From: JAFCCL01 sp041645325
GTDB taxonomy: Archaea; Iainarchaeota; Iainarchaeia; Iainarchaeales; GCA-2688035
Assembly (NCBI GenBank): GCA_041645325.1
Contig: JBAZQI010000009.1
Location: 1 to 35,117 of the forward strand
Direction of reading: 5' to 3'
DNA: 35,117 nt
The notes under the pieces are model-generated. The model did not search any database. It worked only from the letters and a program-made list of their open reading frames with translations, and was not told the DNA's origin. The position numbers and the translations under genes are program-made. Within the stretch, counting starts at the first letter, position 1. Every line of letters begins with the position of its first letter. Positions 24,206-31,124 of the stretch are shown here, piece after piece.

Positions 24206-24430
24206 GCCTTTTTACGCTGCACGTAAAAAGCCTTGGGAAAACTGCGCTTCGCACAAAGCCTTTTTGCCAATGCAAAAAGCCTTGGGAAAGCCAAAATTGC
24301 TGATGCAATTTAAAGCCTTTTTGCCAATGCAAAAAGCCTTGGGAAAATCAAAACATAGAAAAGCAACAGCTTTTCGTGCCTCGTACCCTGCAGGGCACTC
24401 GGTTGCTGATACAATTTTAAGCCTTTTTGC
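24206..24430. repeat. intergenic hairpin-repeat array C
   Basis: There is no gene between 24166 and 24454. The unit AAAGCCTTTTTGCCAATGCA followed by AAAAGCCTTGGGAAA occurs twice without change (24255-24289 and 24312-24346); a third unit at about 24203-24239 keeps the flanks but has ACGCTGCACGT as its loop. 24350-24402 is the inverted counterpart of 8868-8920 (48 of 53 identical). TATA-like sequences for both flanking genes lie at the edges of the array. Confidence 0.85.
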
Positions 24431-24454
24431 CTGTTAATAATGGATTGTGGTTGA

Positions 24455-24733
24455 ATGCCTTTGGAAGAATTCAGGAAAAAGATTGATGCGCTTGACGAAA
24501 CGCTTTTGGAAACACTGGCAAAAAGAATGCAGGTGTCTTCTGAAATAGGCGCATTCAAGAAGAAAAATGGCATTGCCTTCAAGGACCCTGAAAGGGAAAA
24601 ACAGCTGATTGCATCCCGAAGAAAACTTGCCGAAAAGCTGGGCCTGAGTCCTGTGTTTGCGGAAAAGCTTTTCAGGGCAATTCTTGGCGAATCGCTCAAA
24701 ATTCAGAAGCAAAAAAACAAGCCGAAACAATAA
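24455..24733 (+). CDS. chorismate mutase, AroQ type
   Basis: Converts chorismate to prephenate in phenylalanine and tyrosine synthesis. The 92 residues form three helices: LEEFRKKIDALDETLLETLA, KRMQVSSEIGAFKKKNG, then PEREKQLIASRRKLAEKLGL. Active-site residues expected from the family are present (Arg7, Arg24, Lys35 and the DPERE segment). It is a stand-alone domain. TATA-like AATTTTAAG lies about 38 bp upstream. No other aromatic synthesis genes are in the window. Confidence 0.9.
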   Translation: MPLEEFRKKIDALDETLLETLAKRMQVSSEIGAFKKKNGIAFKDPEREKQLIASRRKLAEKLGLSPVFAEKLFRAILGESLKIQKQKNKPKQ

Positions 24734-24762
24734 AATAGGTGCTTGAGCCTTTCTTTTCATTG

Positions 24763-24938
24763 ATGTTTGGCAGGATTTATTTTCTGGCTTTGGGCGCAAT
24801 GCTTTTCTTTATCGGCACAATGCTTTCCTTTGCCACAGCAGCATTGCCGCCAGCCCATGTGCCAAGATTTCGGATGCGCTTTCCAGGGCACCGCAAGGCA
24901 TTCCAATTGCATTCAATCCCTGTTCCATTTATGCCAAT
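24763..24938 (+). pseudogene. possible frameshifted 5' part of the zinc-ribbon membrane protein
   Basis: From the ATG at 24763 one frame reads MFGRIYFLALGAMLFFIGTM then LSFATAA, a clear membrane helix. Just after, the frame of the next gene reads coherently upstream of its ATG: AASPCAKISDALSRAPQGIP, then IAFNPCSIYAN. Joining the two near 24838-24846 requires one extra base and gives a protein with a helix, a loop, a second helix and a zinc ribbon. This may be a real mutation, a sequencing error, or a programmed shift. Confidence 0.45.
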
Positions 24939-25127
24939 ATGCCAGGCACCTCAATCCTATTGCAGGTGATTGGCATAGCAATTGCCGTTTTTGTTCTTTT
25001 CCTAATGGCCAAGGGCGCAGGCAAAGCGCAGCCCGCCTGCCCAAAATGCAAACAGGCACTGCCTGAAAAAAGCCTGTTCTGCCCGAAATGCGGCGCAAAG
25101 CTGGCAGCCCACGAAAACGAAAAATAA
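24939..25127 (+). CDS. small membrane protein with C-terminal zinc ribbon
   Basis: A 62-residue product from the ATG at 24939: one membrane helix (LLQVIGIAIAVFVLFLMAKG) followed by a zinc ribbon with two CxxC pairs (CPKC near residue 34, CPKCG near 48). Such proteins are common and mostly uncharacterised; a membrane-anchored scaffold is a guess. The open frame extends upstream without a stop and joins plausibly, by a one-base shift, to a helix coded from 24763. Its end lies 9 bp from the tRNA-Ser 3' end. Confidence 0.6.
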   Translation: MPGTSILLQVIGIAIAVFVLFLMAKGAGKAQPACPKCKQALPEKSLFCPKCGAKLAAHENEK

Positions 25128-25135
25128 AAAAAGAG

Positions 25136-25368
25136 CGCAGGGAACGAGATTCGAACTCGTGCTCCCTTTCGGGAACGAGCTGGCCGCATTGGAAAAGAAT
25201 TTGCTTGGCTAATTCTTGCAATTGCAATTCAATTGCCTCTTTTTCGCGAAGCGAAAAAGGCTTCTTTCCCGCTTTGTTTTGCGAAGCAAAACGTTCTTTT
25301 CCCAGGGCTTTTCTTTCTAAGAAAAGGCCTTAGCAGGCTCGCGCGTTAAACCACTCCGCCATCCCTGC
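25136..25368 (-). tRNA. tRNA-Ser (anticodon GCT) with 149-nt intron
   Basis: Exon 1 is 25368-25331 and exon 2 is 25181-25136, together 84 nt. Pairings: acceptor GCAGGGA/TCCCTGC, D stem GCG/CGC, anticodon stem CGAGC/GCTCG, variable stem TCCC-GAAA-GGGA, T stem ACGAG/CTCGT with loop TTCGAAT, discriminator G. The anticodon loop CTGCTAA gives GCT. The intron is between 37 and 38. The central helix of a bulge-helix-bulge forms fully: CTGC (32-35) against GCGG at the intron 3' end with one G-T pair, leaving TA|A and CC|A as the bulges. No CCA is encoded. Confidence 0.92.
25182..25330 (-). repeat. tRNA-Ser intron made of hairpin repeats
   Basis: The intron contains AAGAAAAG/CTTTTCTT, GTTTTGC/GCAAAAC, TTTTTCGC/GCGAAAAA and GCAATTG/CAATTGC hairpins. 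Its first half (25276-25329) is 52 of 54 identical to the tRNA-Leu intron; the second half is different and longer. Confidence 0.85.
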
Positions 25369-25445
25369 ATTTCATGCATTTGATGGCGGTTTTTTCCCGA
25401 GGCTTTTTTTCGTGAGAAAAAAAGGCTCTCCGCCATCCCTGCATT
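25354..25445. repeat. duplicated tRNA-Ser 5' end bracketing a hairpin unit
   Basis: An 18-base segment covering the first 15 bases of the tRNA plus 3 upstream bases (CTCCGCCATCCCTGCATT on the plus strand) occurs at 25354-25371 and again at 25428-25445. Between the copies lie an inverted piece (TGATGGCGG, 25381-25389) and a repeat-family hairpin, CCCGAGGC-TTTTTTT-CGTGAG-AAAAAAA. This looks like an insertion with duplication of its target, or a partial tRNA duplication. Confidence 0.75.
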
Positions 25446-25545
25446 AGATGACTTTAACAGATTTGGGTGTGTTGTCTATTTAATTGTTTTCTAAATGCCG
25501 CAAAAACAAGTTTTTTATACTTGAACCGGCTTTATATAAGCACAG

Positions 25546-25809
25546 ATGATGAGCCCGAAGATTGTTGAGCTTTACGCGGTATTGCTTATTTTGTGCACTG
25601 CGGTGATGTTTTTTGGCCTGTTTCAGATGCAGTCCGGGCTTTCGGCTGTGATGAACCATGCCCTGGTTTCGCCATTGCAGTCAATCCTGTACGGCGTGCA
25701 GATTGCCGCGCTTTGCCTTGTGGTCACAACATTCATAATATTTGTTTTTTTCAAAAAGCTCTACAAAAGCCATTCTGAACTGAAGAAAAAGGCCGGTGTG
25801 AAGGAATAA
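25546..25809 (+). CDS. small two-helix membrane protein
   Basis: An 87-residue protein with two membrane helices (about 8-27 and 48-68) and a basic C-terminal tail (KLYKSHSELKKKAGVKE), which suggests that both ends face the cytoplasm. Function unknown. TTTTTTATAC at about 25510-25519 lies some 30 bp above the ATG; another TATA-like string, TTTATATAAG, is too close to the start for that role. It begins 100 bp beyond the tRNA-Ser region. Confidence 0.65.
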   Translation: MMSPKIVELYAVLLILCTAVMFFGLFQMQSGLSAVMNHALVSPLQSILYGVQIAALCLVVTTFIIFVFFKKLYKSHSELKKKAGVKE

Positions 25810-25892
25810 ATAGCGGTTTGCACTTATTAAGGGAAAGAGCGGCTGTTCGCCTTTTTTTGGGCGCACGTTGTTTTTTTTTTGGAGGTATGTCG

Positions 25893-26144
25893 ATGGTTAA
25901 GCAAAAGCTGATGGTTAAGCAAAAAGTGATGATTAGGCAAAAACTGTCAGTAACATTGGATGATTTGGACAAGGCAAAGCAGCAGAATTTTTGGCAGGCA
26001 AGGCTGCTTGAAATGCAGGGCCTGCTCAAGGAAAAAAGGTATTCCGCCTTGTCGCGGCGAATCAGTGACCTTTTGGAGTGCGACAGGGTAACTGGCAGGA
26101 TAAAGCCACCGAAGTCCGAAGCAAGCAAAAACAGGGACGAATAA
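25893..26144 (+). CDS. small basic protein with an N-terminal triplicated hexapeptide
   Basis: An 83-residue protein. GGAGGT at 25881-25886, six bases before the ATG at 25893, is the clearest ribosome binding site in the window and selects this start. The first 18 residues are three copies of M(V/I)(K/R)QK(L/V), each coded by an 18-base repeat that begins with ATG. The rest, LSVTLDDLDKAKQQNFWQAR and KEKRYSALSRRISDLLECD, looks like an alpha-helical or ribbon-helix-helix antitoxin-like protein, though I cannot name a family. Confidence 0.6.
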   Translation: MVKQKLMVKQKVMIRQKLSVTLDDLDKAKQQNFWQARLLEMQGLLKEKRYSALSRRISDLLECDRVTGRIKPPKSEASKNRDE

Positions 26145-26168
26145 AAAAGCGCCTTTAGAGTGTTGATT

Positions 26169-26333
26169 GTGAAAAACCTGGTTCTCAAGGTTTCGGTCCT
26201 GTTGCTGGTCTTGGCGCTTGTGGTTTCGCTGACTTTGGCAACGATGAAATTGCTGAATCCGCTTGTTTTTTGGGTTCTGGCCGGCATTTCGGCTGTTTTT
26301 GCATTCAAAATTCTGCCCAAAATAAAACAGTAA
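26169..26333 (+). CDS. 54-aa two-helix membrane peptide
   Basis: From the GTG at 26169 the frame reads MKNLVLKVSVLLLVLALVVS, a first helix, then LNPLVFWVLAGISAVFAFKI and a basic end. Two helices with positive flanks suggest a genuine small membrane protein. In-frame GTG (26160) and TTG (26163) codons just upstream are alternative starts. It follows the previous gene by 24 bp and may share its transcript. Confidence 0.5.
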   Translation: MKNLVLKVSVLLLVLALVVSLTLATMKLLNPLVFWVLAGISAVFAFKILPKIKQ

Positions 26334-26416
26334 ATTCAGGGTAATTCAATGGAATATGCAGAAAACATGGTAATATAACATAGTTTAGCCATAATTATGT
26401 TGGAGCTGGTGTTGTT

Positions 26417-26617
26417 ATGGACCAAAAAGAGATTATTGCGCTTGTGCGCAGTGATGTAAGAAAACACGAAGAGGGCAAATTGGACCGCATGCCCACAATC
26501 AGCCAGTATGCAAAGCAAGCCCACCTGACAATCAGCGCATTTGAAGTGCTCTTGCTCAAACTGCCTGAAAAAGAACAGGCTTACTGCTACAATCACGAGA
26601 GCAACGAAGAAGACTGA
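26417..26617 (+). CDS. hypothetical 66-aa protein
   Basis: The protein starts MDQKEIIALVRSDVRKHEEG and is helical, with PTISQYAKQAHLTISAFEVL in the middle, a possible helix-turn-helix core. An acidic tail ends the chain. Family not recognised. A regulatory role is possible but only by resemblance. Confidence 0.5.
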   Translation: MDQKEIIALVRSDVRKHEEGKLDRMPTISQYAKQAHLTISAFEVLLLKLPEKEQAYCYNHESNEED

Positions 26618-26701
26618 ACGCCTAGGGGGCTAATCAAAAGTCCTTAAAACGATTTGCCAAAGGAAAAGTTATATTGATTGGAATGGAAGTGGTGGTGTGC
26701 A

Positions 26702-27043
26702 ATGGCTTTTTTGTCAGGAAAAGTTCTGGACGTGCTGAAAAAGGGCGCCGAAGTGAAATCCGCCGATGCCACAGTGCTTGCTTTGGTTGAGGCTTTTGAC
26801 AAGGGCATTGTGCTTGCAATAGTTGAGCCAAATCTAATTGATGAAATCGCAAAAGAACAAACAGTGATATTAAGGCGTGAAACGCCAAACCCGCAAACGG
26901 CTTTTTTTGTTGTAACAAAAATAGTAAGCGGAAAAACGGCAAAAGCCGTCAACGATGCTTTTGCCAGGCAACTCAAAAACATGCAAGAGCAACAAATGCG
27001 CCTTGCGGAACACAGGGCGGAAAACAGCGGAATGATAGGATAA
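26702..27043 (+). CDS. hypothetical 113-aa protein
   Basis: Starts at the ATG at 26702 just after GGTGGTG; the frame stays open to 26678 but without better signals. The sequence SGKVLDVLKKGAEVKSADAT then LALVEAFDKGIVLAIVEPNL looks like a compact alpha/beta domain, followed by strands (TVILRRETPN, TAFFVVTKIVSG) and a charged C-terminal helix. No family recognised. It ends 86 bp before the convergent AbiE-like operon. Confidence 0.55.
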   Translation: MAFLSGKVLDVLKKGAEVKSADATVLALVEAFDKGIVLAIVEPNLIDEIAKEQTVILRRETPNPQTAFFVVTKIVSGKTAKAVNDAFARQLKNMQEQQMRLAEHRAENSGMIG

Positions 27044-27129
27044 CAAGCCTTGGAACGCGCCTCAATATTGGGCACGCTTTTTTCGTTGCGGGTTTCTACA
27101 ATGCATTCTTTTTTTTTGTGAGTTGAAGC

Positions 27130-27816
27130 TCACTTTTGGTTCAGGCGGTAAAACAGCTTCTTTTTTGTTGTTTCGAATTGTTTTTCCGGAAGCATGCCGA
27201 AAACGCCTTGCAATGCGTCTTTGAACCCATTTGAGTTCACTTTTGATACAATTTTTTCAATGCTTTCCAGTGGAATTGGAACTTGTCTTGAGATTTCCGC
27301 AATCTTTTTTCTGTCAAGCTTTGTTGAAGCCAGCATGAACACGTCTCTTATGTCGGATTTCCTGCTGCTTATTGCTTTCATTACAAAAAGCATTTCAGGG
27401 TCTGCCACTCTGGCTTCAATTCTTATTGGGCTGCCTTTGCCAAAGATTGTTCTTTTTGCCGAGTATTTGAAAATGAGTTCTGCCGGAAACAATGTTCCTG
27501 TGAGCCTGTCTTCAATGGTTTCTGCCAAAATATCGAATGTGGCCAGGACTGGTTTTTTGGTTGCAAAACGAAGGAATTCGCCGCTGTAACTTGGCAATGT
27601 GCCCTCTGCCTTTTTGGCAAAGCCTTTTGATTCGAGAACCTTTTTTACTGCAAGCGTTGTCTTTTTGTCCTTGACAACAATGTCGCAGTCCACAGAGAAC
27701 CTTGGAAGGGTGTAAGCATTTATTGCATAGCCTCCGATGACAACAAACTCGGCCTTTTCCCTTAATAATTCCTCGAGCACGGAAAAAGTGAATTTTTCCC
27801 TTTCCTCAAAAATCAT
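27130..27816 (-). CDS. AbiEii-like nucleotidyltransferase toxin
   Basis: A 228-residue protein of the nucleotidyltransferase fold. FVVIGGYAINAY (Gly28-Gly29) and RFSVDCDIVV (Asp43, Asp45) give the GG...DxD catalytic pattern of AbiEii/MNT-type toxins. Later segments (KLIFKYSAKRT-like core, ARVADPEMLFVMKAIS, KSDIRDVFML) match the order seen in AbiEii, where a lysine and RD pair are also conserved. The AbiEii toxins of type IV systems are thought to transfer nucleotides to RNA. It overlaps the preceding AbiEi-like gene by 4 bp, the typical antitoxin-toxin order. Confidence 0.8.
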   Translation of the reverse strand: MIFEEREKFTFSVLEELLREKAEFVVIGGYAINAYTLPRFSVDCDIVVKDKKTTLAVKKVLESKGFAKKAEGTLPSYSGEFLRFATKKPVLATFDILAETIEDRLTGTLFPAELIFKYSAKRTIFGKGSPIRIEARVADPEMLFVMKAISSRKSDIRDVFMLASTKLDRKKIAEISRQVPIPLESIEKIVSKVNSNGFKDALQGVFGMLPEKQFETTKKKLFYRLNQK

Positions 27817-28457
27817 AACGCTTCCCTTGCCTTTGCCAACATTTCTTTCGATGCAGTGGTCTTCTTTTTGTATTTGCCGGACAAGTAAGCCAACACGTAT
27901 TCAAAGCTGTCCTTGTTGGCCTCGCAGAAGCTGATGGTTTCCTGCAAAGGCTCAACAGGCTTGCCGTTGTGAAAGTCGATTTTCATTGAAGCAACTGGAA
28001 CCAAGACAACGAATTCGCCAACTGTGTTGGAAGGGGCCTCAGTAAAAAACTTTATTTCTTTTGAGTCCAAGAACTGCTTCCACTTAGGCAAATCTTTTTT
28101 TAAAACCTTGACAAAAAATGGGGAATATTCCCAACTCCTTTGAATATATGTTTCATCGCTCCATACTTCAGCCGAGCTGGCTTTTGTGAAACAGTAGCTC
28201 AATCCGGATTCGGATAAAGCCATCTCAACTTTTGGCTTAAACAAATCAGAAACCGCGTCCTTGGGTGAAATGCAGGCATAAATCCCCCTTACTGGGCTTT
28301 TCAACCATCCCGATTCAACCAAATTAAAAACCAATTTTTTCAACATCTGCCTTGAGAAATACCAGCGGATGCTATTCAAATCAAATTGCTTGTCAGCAAA
28401 CTTCAAATACAATAAGGAATACAAGGAGAATTCCTGTTTGGTCAATGCTTCCGCCAT
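27813..28457 (-). CDS. AbiEi-like antitoxin
   Basis: A 214-residue protein. The N-terminal 75 residues look like a winged helix (FDLNSIRWYFSRQMLKKLVF, then VESGWLKSPVRGIYACISP), as in AbiEi, which represses its own operon. The C-terminal part is mixed alpha/beta with YVLAYLSGKYKKKTTASKEM near the end. It precedes and overlaps the AbiEii-like gene. Promoter sequences on the minus strand near 28462-28480 (TTTTTATATG) lie within 25 bp of the ATG. Confidence 0.7.
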   Translation of the reverse strand: MAEALTKQEFSLYSLLYLKFADKQFDLNSIRWYFSRQMLKKLVFNLVESGWLKSPVRGIYACISPKDAVSDLFKPKVEMALSESGLSYCFTKASSAEVWSDETYIQRSWEYSPFFVKVLKKDLPKWKQFLDSKEIKFFTEAPSNTVGEFVVLVPVASMKIDFHNGKPVEPLQETISFCEANKDSFEYVLAYLSGKYKKKTTASKEMLAKAREAL

Positions 28458-28488
28458 ACTAATACATATAAAAAGAAAAGAATAAAAA

Positions 28489-28530
28489 GGTTACCGTATA
28501 GGTAACCACGCCCTGGGTAGAAGCGTGGGC
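28489..28530. other. paired hairpins in the divergent AbiE/AbrB region
   Basis: GGTTACC (28489-28495) pairs with GGTAACC (28501-28507), and CCACGC (28506-28511) pairs with GCGTGG (28523-28528). The two overlap by two bases, so they may compete. They lie between the divergent AbiEi-like and AbrB-like genes and could be operators or element-end hairpins. The rest of 28458-28620 shows only AT-rich promoter-like sequence. Confidence 0.45.
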
Positions 28531-28620
28531 AATTAGTTAAACTACTCTGCCAATAATATTACGCTTTCCTTCTTTATAAGGCATATGGTTAAAAGCAATT
28601 GTGCATAATACTCGGTAGTT

Positions 28621-28806
28621 ATGGCTAAAATTTCAGCACTTTCAACCGTTAAACAGCATAAAGTTCAGGGCAAGGTCTATTTTTCCACAGGCATTCCTTT
28701 GAGCATTGCTGTTGACGTGCTTGGATTGGTTAGGGATGAGAAAAAGCAAAAGCTTTGCTGGCAAATAGACGCCGGCAAAGTGGTTGTGGAGAAGAAATTT
28801 GTATGA
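28621..28806 (+). CDS. AbrB/SpoVT-like small DNA-binding protein
   Basis: A 61-residue protein with HKVQGKVYFSTGIPLSIAVD then VLGLVRDEKKQKLCWQIDAG and KVVVEKKFV. This strand-loop-strand layout, with IP after the first strand and a closing xWxIDxGKVVVxK, resembles the swapped-hairpin AbrB fold used by many archaeal regulators and antitoxins. It is first in a tight four-gene operon and overlaps the next gene by 4 bp, so it may be the operon regulator. Confidence 0.6.
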   Translation: MAKISALSTVKQHKVQGKVYFSTGIPLSIAVDVLGLVRDEKKQKLCWQIDAGKVVVEKKFV

Positions 28807-29528
28807 AAAGAAAACGTGCTCAAAAGAAATTAACGAATTGGGATGTAGAAAAGCTGGATAAGGAACGAAATTTTACCTATCTTCTTTTGTCGTTGGCGCT
28901 AATAATCACGGCGGGTCTTTCTAGCTTTTATTTCTCTCAAATATTCCAGCTGAGCGATAAAGTTTCTGATTTTGACCTTGAAAGGAGAGTTTTTTACATT
29001 GAAAACGAAGTAAAAACAGATGACAATTTTTTGGTGATCGATCAAAATAGTTATCCTGTTGCAGTACAAGAAAGAATAAACCTGTATCATCGGTTTATCG
29101 AGCCCTTAAATCAACAATTTACTTTTTTCATAGGCTTATTCATATTTTCTCTTTTGCCATTATTCTTTGTAGTTTGTGGCCTCTTATCTCTTTTGGACAC
29201 TACTTTGGGTGATTGGAAGTGGACTATTGCCAGAATTAAACATTCGCGAAATATGGTACGAAATTCTATCTATTTTACATTCACTGGTTTTATAGTAGCT
29301 ATAGAGCTTTTTTCAAGCCGGAATCAAGAACCTACGCTATGGACGGCTGCGTTCTTTGGTGGCATTATGTTTTTGACGGTTATGTTTATTTTCTTTTTTT
29401 CCCACCCAGACCTTTTGGAATCCGCAATTAAAAATAAGTGGATCGCCTCAAAGAAAACAAGAGAAACAGTAAGGGGAAAAATTACTAGTAAATTTAACGA
29501 AATAAAGTCTTGGTGGAAAAAGAAGTGA
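28803..29528 (+). CDS. four-helix membrane protein of unknown function
   Basis: Starting at the ATG at 28803, whose ATGA overlaps the previous stop, the 241 residues show a basic start, a helix at about 24-46, a 60-residue soluble loop, two close helices at about 100-128, and further helices at about 152-170 and 178-200, then a basic cytoplasmic tail (KKTRETVRGKITSKFNEIKS). Topology suggests the first loop faces outside. Family not recognised. The frame is open to 28755, but that part lies within the AbrB-like gene. Confidence 0.7.
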   Translation: MKRKRAQKKLTNWDVEKLDKERNFTYLLLSLALIITAGLSSFYFSQIFQLSDKVSDFDLERRVFYIENEVKTDDNFLVIDQNSYPVAVQERINLYHRFIEPLNQQFTFFIGLFIFSLLPLFFVVCGLLSLLDTTLGDWKWTIARIKHSRNMVRNSIYFTFTGFIVAIELFSSRNQEPTLWTAAFFGGIMFLTVMFIFFFSHPDLLESAIKNKWIASKKTRETVRGKITSKFNEIKSWWKKK

Positions 29529-29534
29529 TTTGAG

Positions 29535-29816
29535 TTGAGTTTGTGGAGAAAAATTAAGCGAACTTTGCGGCATTGGTTTGCCTCACCCAGAAAGAAAAAA
29601 TACGATAGCGATGCATATCACGTTTTGAGGATAAGGCGAGATGGTGATGTTTTTGTCAAAGAAATGCGAATGTGGATTAATCCCCAAGATGATTTATTTA
29701 CAGTGCAAGGTGCAAAGTTAATTTTTCCTCATAACAGATTTTATAAAAAAGGCAGGCAGTATTATTCTCGCAGAAAAATAAGGCGATGGAAAAGAACAAG
29801 AAGAAAAAAGAAGTGA
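29535..29816 (+). CDS. hypothetical very basic 93-aa protein
   Basis: TTG start at 29535, six bases after the previous stop. Strongly basic at both ends (SPRKKKYDSDAY near the start, RRKIRRWKRTRRKKK at the end) with a central beta-like part (HVLRIRRDGDVFVKEMRMWI). Nucleic-acid or acidic-membrane binding is plausible from charge. Unrecognised; third gene of the operon. Confidence 0.55.
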   Translation: MSLWRKIKRTLRHWFASPRKKKYDSDAYHVLRIRRDGDVFVKEMRMWINPQDDLFTVQGAKLIFPHNRFYKKGRQYYSRRKIRRWKRTRRKKK

Positions 29817-29821
29817 TTTGA

Positions 29822-30376
29822 ATGGGTCAGGAAACTGAATGGCATAAATCATTTGAAAAGATAATGAAAGAGACGGAAGAAAAATTTGAGAAAAGTCTTA
29901 TTGCTCAACGAGAAGGTGTTGAACAAGGCAGCCCAATTGATGTTTACTATTTTTATAAAAGGCTTATAAAAGAATTAGAAAAACACAAGTTTCGCACTAA
30001 AAACCTCGACCCTATTGGAAAATACCAACCGAAATTGGTCGTATACAAAGATAATTTGAAAAAAGAAAAGTGGGAGAAATTACTTATTTTCTGCTCAAAT
30101 AAAGGCAAGAACATTGGGTTTAGTTTAAATATAGACCTTGAAGAAAACTTAAAAAAATTCAGCAAAAACGTCTATATAATCATTAAACGGTGGCCTCCAA
30201 TAGAAGGCAAATCTTATTTTTTAATTTCCTATATCAACGCAAAAGACGATTTTAAAATTTGGGGAACTCGCCAATCCTTATATAATTATAACCAGTTAAA
30301 AAACGCGGTTGAAATAGACACCCGAACCGAGGATGAGTTTCTAACGGCGTTAGTTCACTTTTTGAAAACCAACTAA
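29822..30376 (+). CDS. hypothetical 184-aa protein
   Basis: Begins MGQETEWHKSFEKIMKETEE, a charged helix, then an alpha/beta domain: VYYFYKRLIKELEKHKFRTK, LVVYKDNLKKEKWEKLLIFC, NVYIIIKRWPP and YFLISYINAKDDFKIWG. No catalytic motif stands out. Last gene of the tight operon starting at 28621, five bases after its neighbour. Function unknown. Confidence 0.65.
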   Translation: MGQETEWHKSFEKIMKETEEKFEKSLIAQREGVEQGSPIDVYYFYKRLIKELEKHKFRTKNLDPIGKYQPKLVVYKDNLKKEKWEKLLIFCSNKGKNIGFSLNIDLEENLKKFSKNVYIIIKRWPPIEGKSYFLISYINAKDDFKIWGTRQSLYNYNQLKNAVEIDTRTEDEFLTALVHFLKTN

Positions 30377-30424
30377 TTAAAGCCGGCATAAATCATTTTC
30401 AGTAGGTTTTTCGCTGTTCGTCTG

Positions 30425-30445
30425 AACCTTGCAAACCTTTTTATT
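30425..30445 (+). repeat. 21-bp repeat, copy 1, promoter-like
   Basis: AACCTTGCAAACCTTTTTAT plus T is identical to 31125-31145, exactly 700 bp away. AAACCTTTTTATT itself looks like a BRE plus TATA box. No start codon at the right distance is visible after this copy. The rest of 30377-30506 shows no gene. Confidence 0.75.
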
Positions 30446-30506
30446 CGCCTTTTTCCTCGGCTCTATCACTGGCTGAAATTCTTAACAAGCGTGGAAAGTT
30501 TACTTG

Positions 30507-31076
30507 CTAACTTGTGCTTCTATCTGTTTTACGCATTATAAAATAACTAAGAATAAGAGTGTATAATTCGTCGTTTGTCAACTCGTGCCCGTTGTTTTTA
30601 AATATTTGTTTTAATCTGCCTGTTAGAGAATCTGGATTGGTTTCAATCTTTTGTTCATTCTGCACTTCAACCATAACCTTTATTGTTTTAGCTGTATCCT
30701 CATTATTTGCTGTATAAATATTGTCCAAAGTGTCATAATTTTCGTCAATCATCTGTGATAAGATTTCATGCAGTTCATCAGTTGATTTCAACTCCTCAAG
30801 AAATTTTAATATGCTGTTTGATGTTTCCTTCTTGGTAAAGACTTGTCTGGGTTCAACTGATTGTTTTTTAGTCAAATTAATAGCGTCTTTTGCAAGTTTG
30901 TCCACGCTAATCGATGTTCTTGTATACATTTTATTGTAAAGAAACTTTTTTGGATTTGTGGCAAATCCAAATCCTCTTGGCGCCTTGAGGCCTAATGAGT
31001 GTCGAATATATCTTTTTGGCGAAAGTCTCGCACTTAAGCGACCTTTTATAGACGGCTTCCGAATTCCAATTCTCAT
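30507..31076 (-). CDS. hypothetical protein with conserved-looking basic N-terminus
   Basis: A 189-residue protein. The first 55 residues form a distinctive basic stretch: RKPSIKGRLSARLSPKRYIR, then GLKAPRGFGFATNPKKFLYN and KMYTRTSISV. I recall similar N-termini (KPS..., NPKKxxYNxxYxRT) in small bacterial proteins of mobile regions, unverified. The rest is acidic and helical (LEELKSTDELHEILSQMIDE; ELYTLILSYFIM). It lies alone between two copies of a 21-bp repeat. Function unknown. Confidence 0.65.
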   Translation of the reverse strand: MRIGIRKPSIKGRLSARLSPKRYIRHSLGLKAPRGFGFATNPKKFLYNKMYTRTSISVDKLAKDAINLTKKQSVEPRQVFTKKETSNSILKFLEELKSTDELHEILSQMIDENYDTLDNIYTANNEDTAKTIKVMVEVQNEQKIETNPDSLTGRLKQIFKNNGHELTNDELYTLILSYFIMRKTDRSTS

Positions 31077-31124
31077 ACATTATTTTAGGTTAAAAGACTA
31101 TTTCATTCTTTCGTTCTTTGCCTT

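Noticed and set aside
24206..24430. CRISPR array
   Set aside because: Units are tandem but each folds on itself, spacing is irregular, spacers are not unique sequence, and no cas gene is near.
28489..28530. IS200/IS605 element end
   Set aside because: The hairpins vaguely resemble such ends, but no TnpA or TnpB gene or second end is visible.
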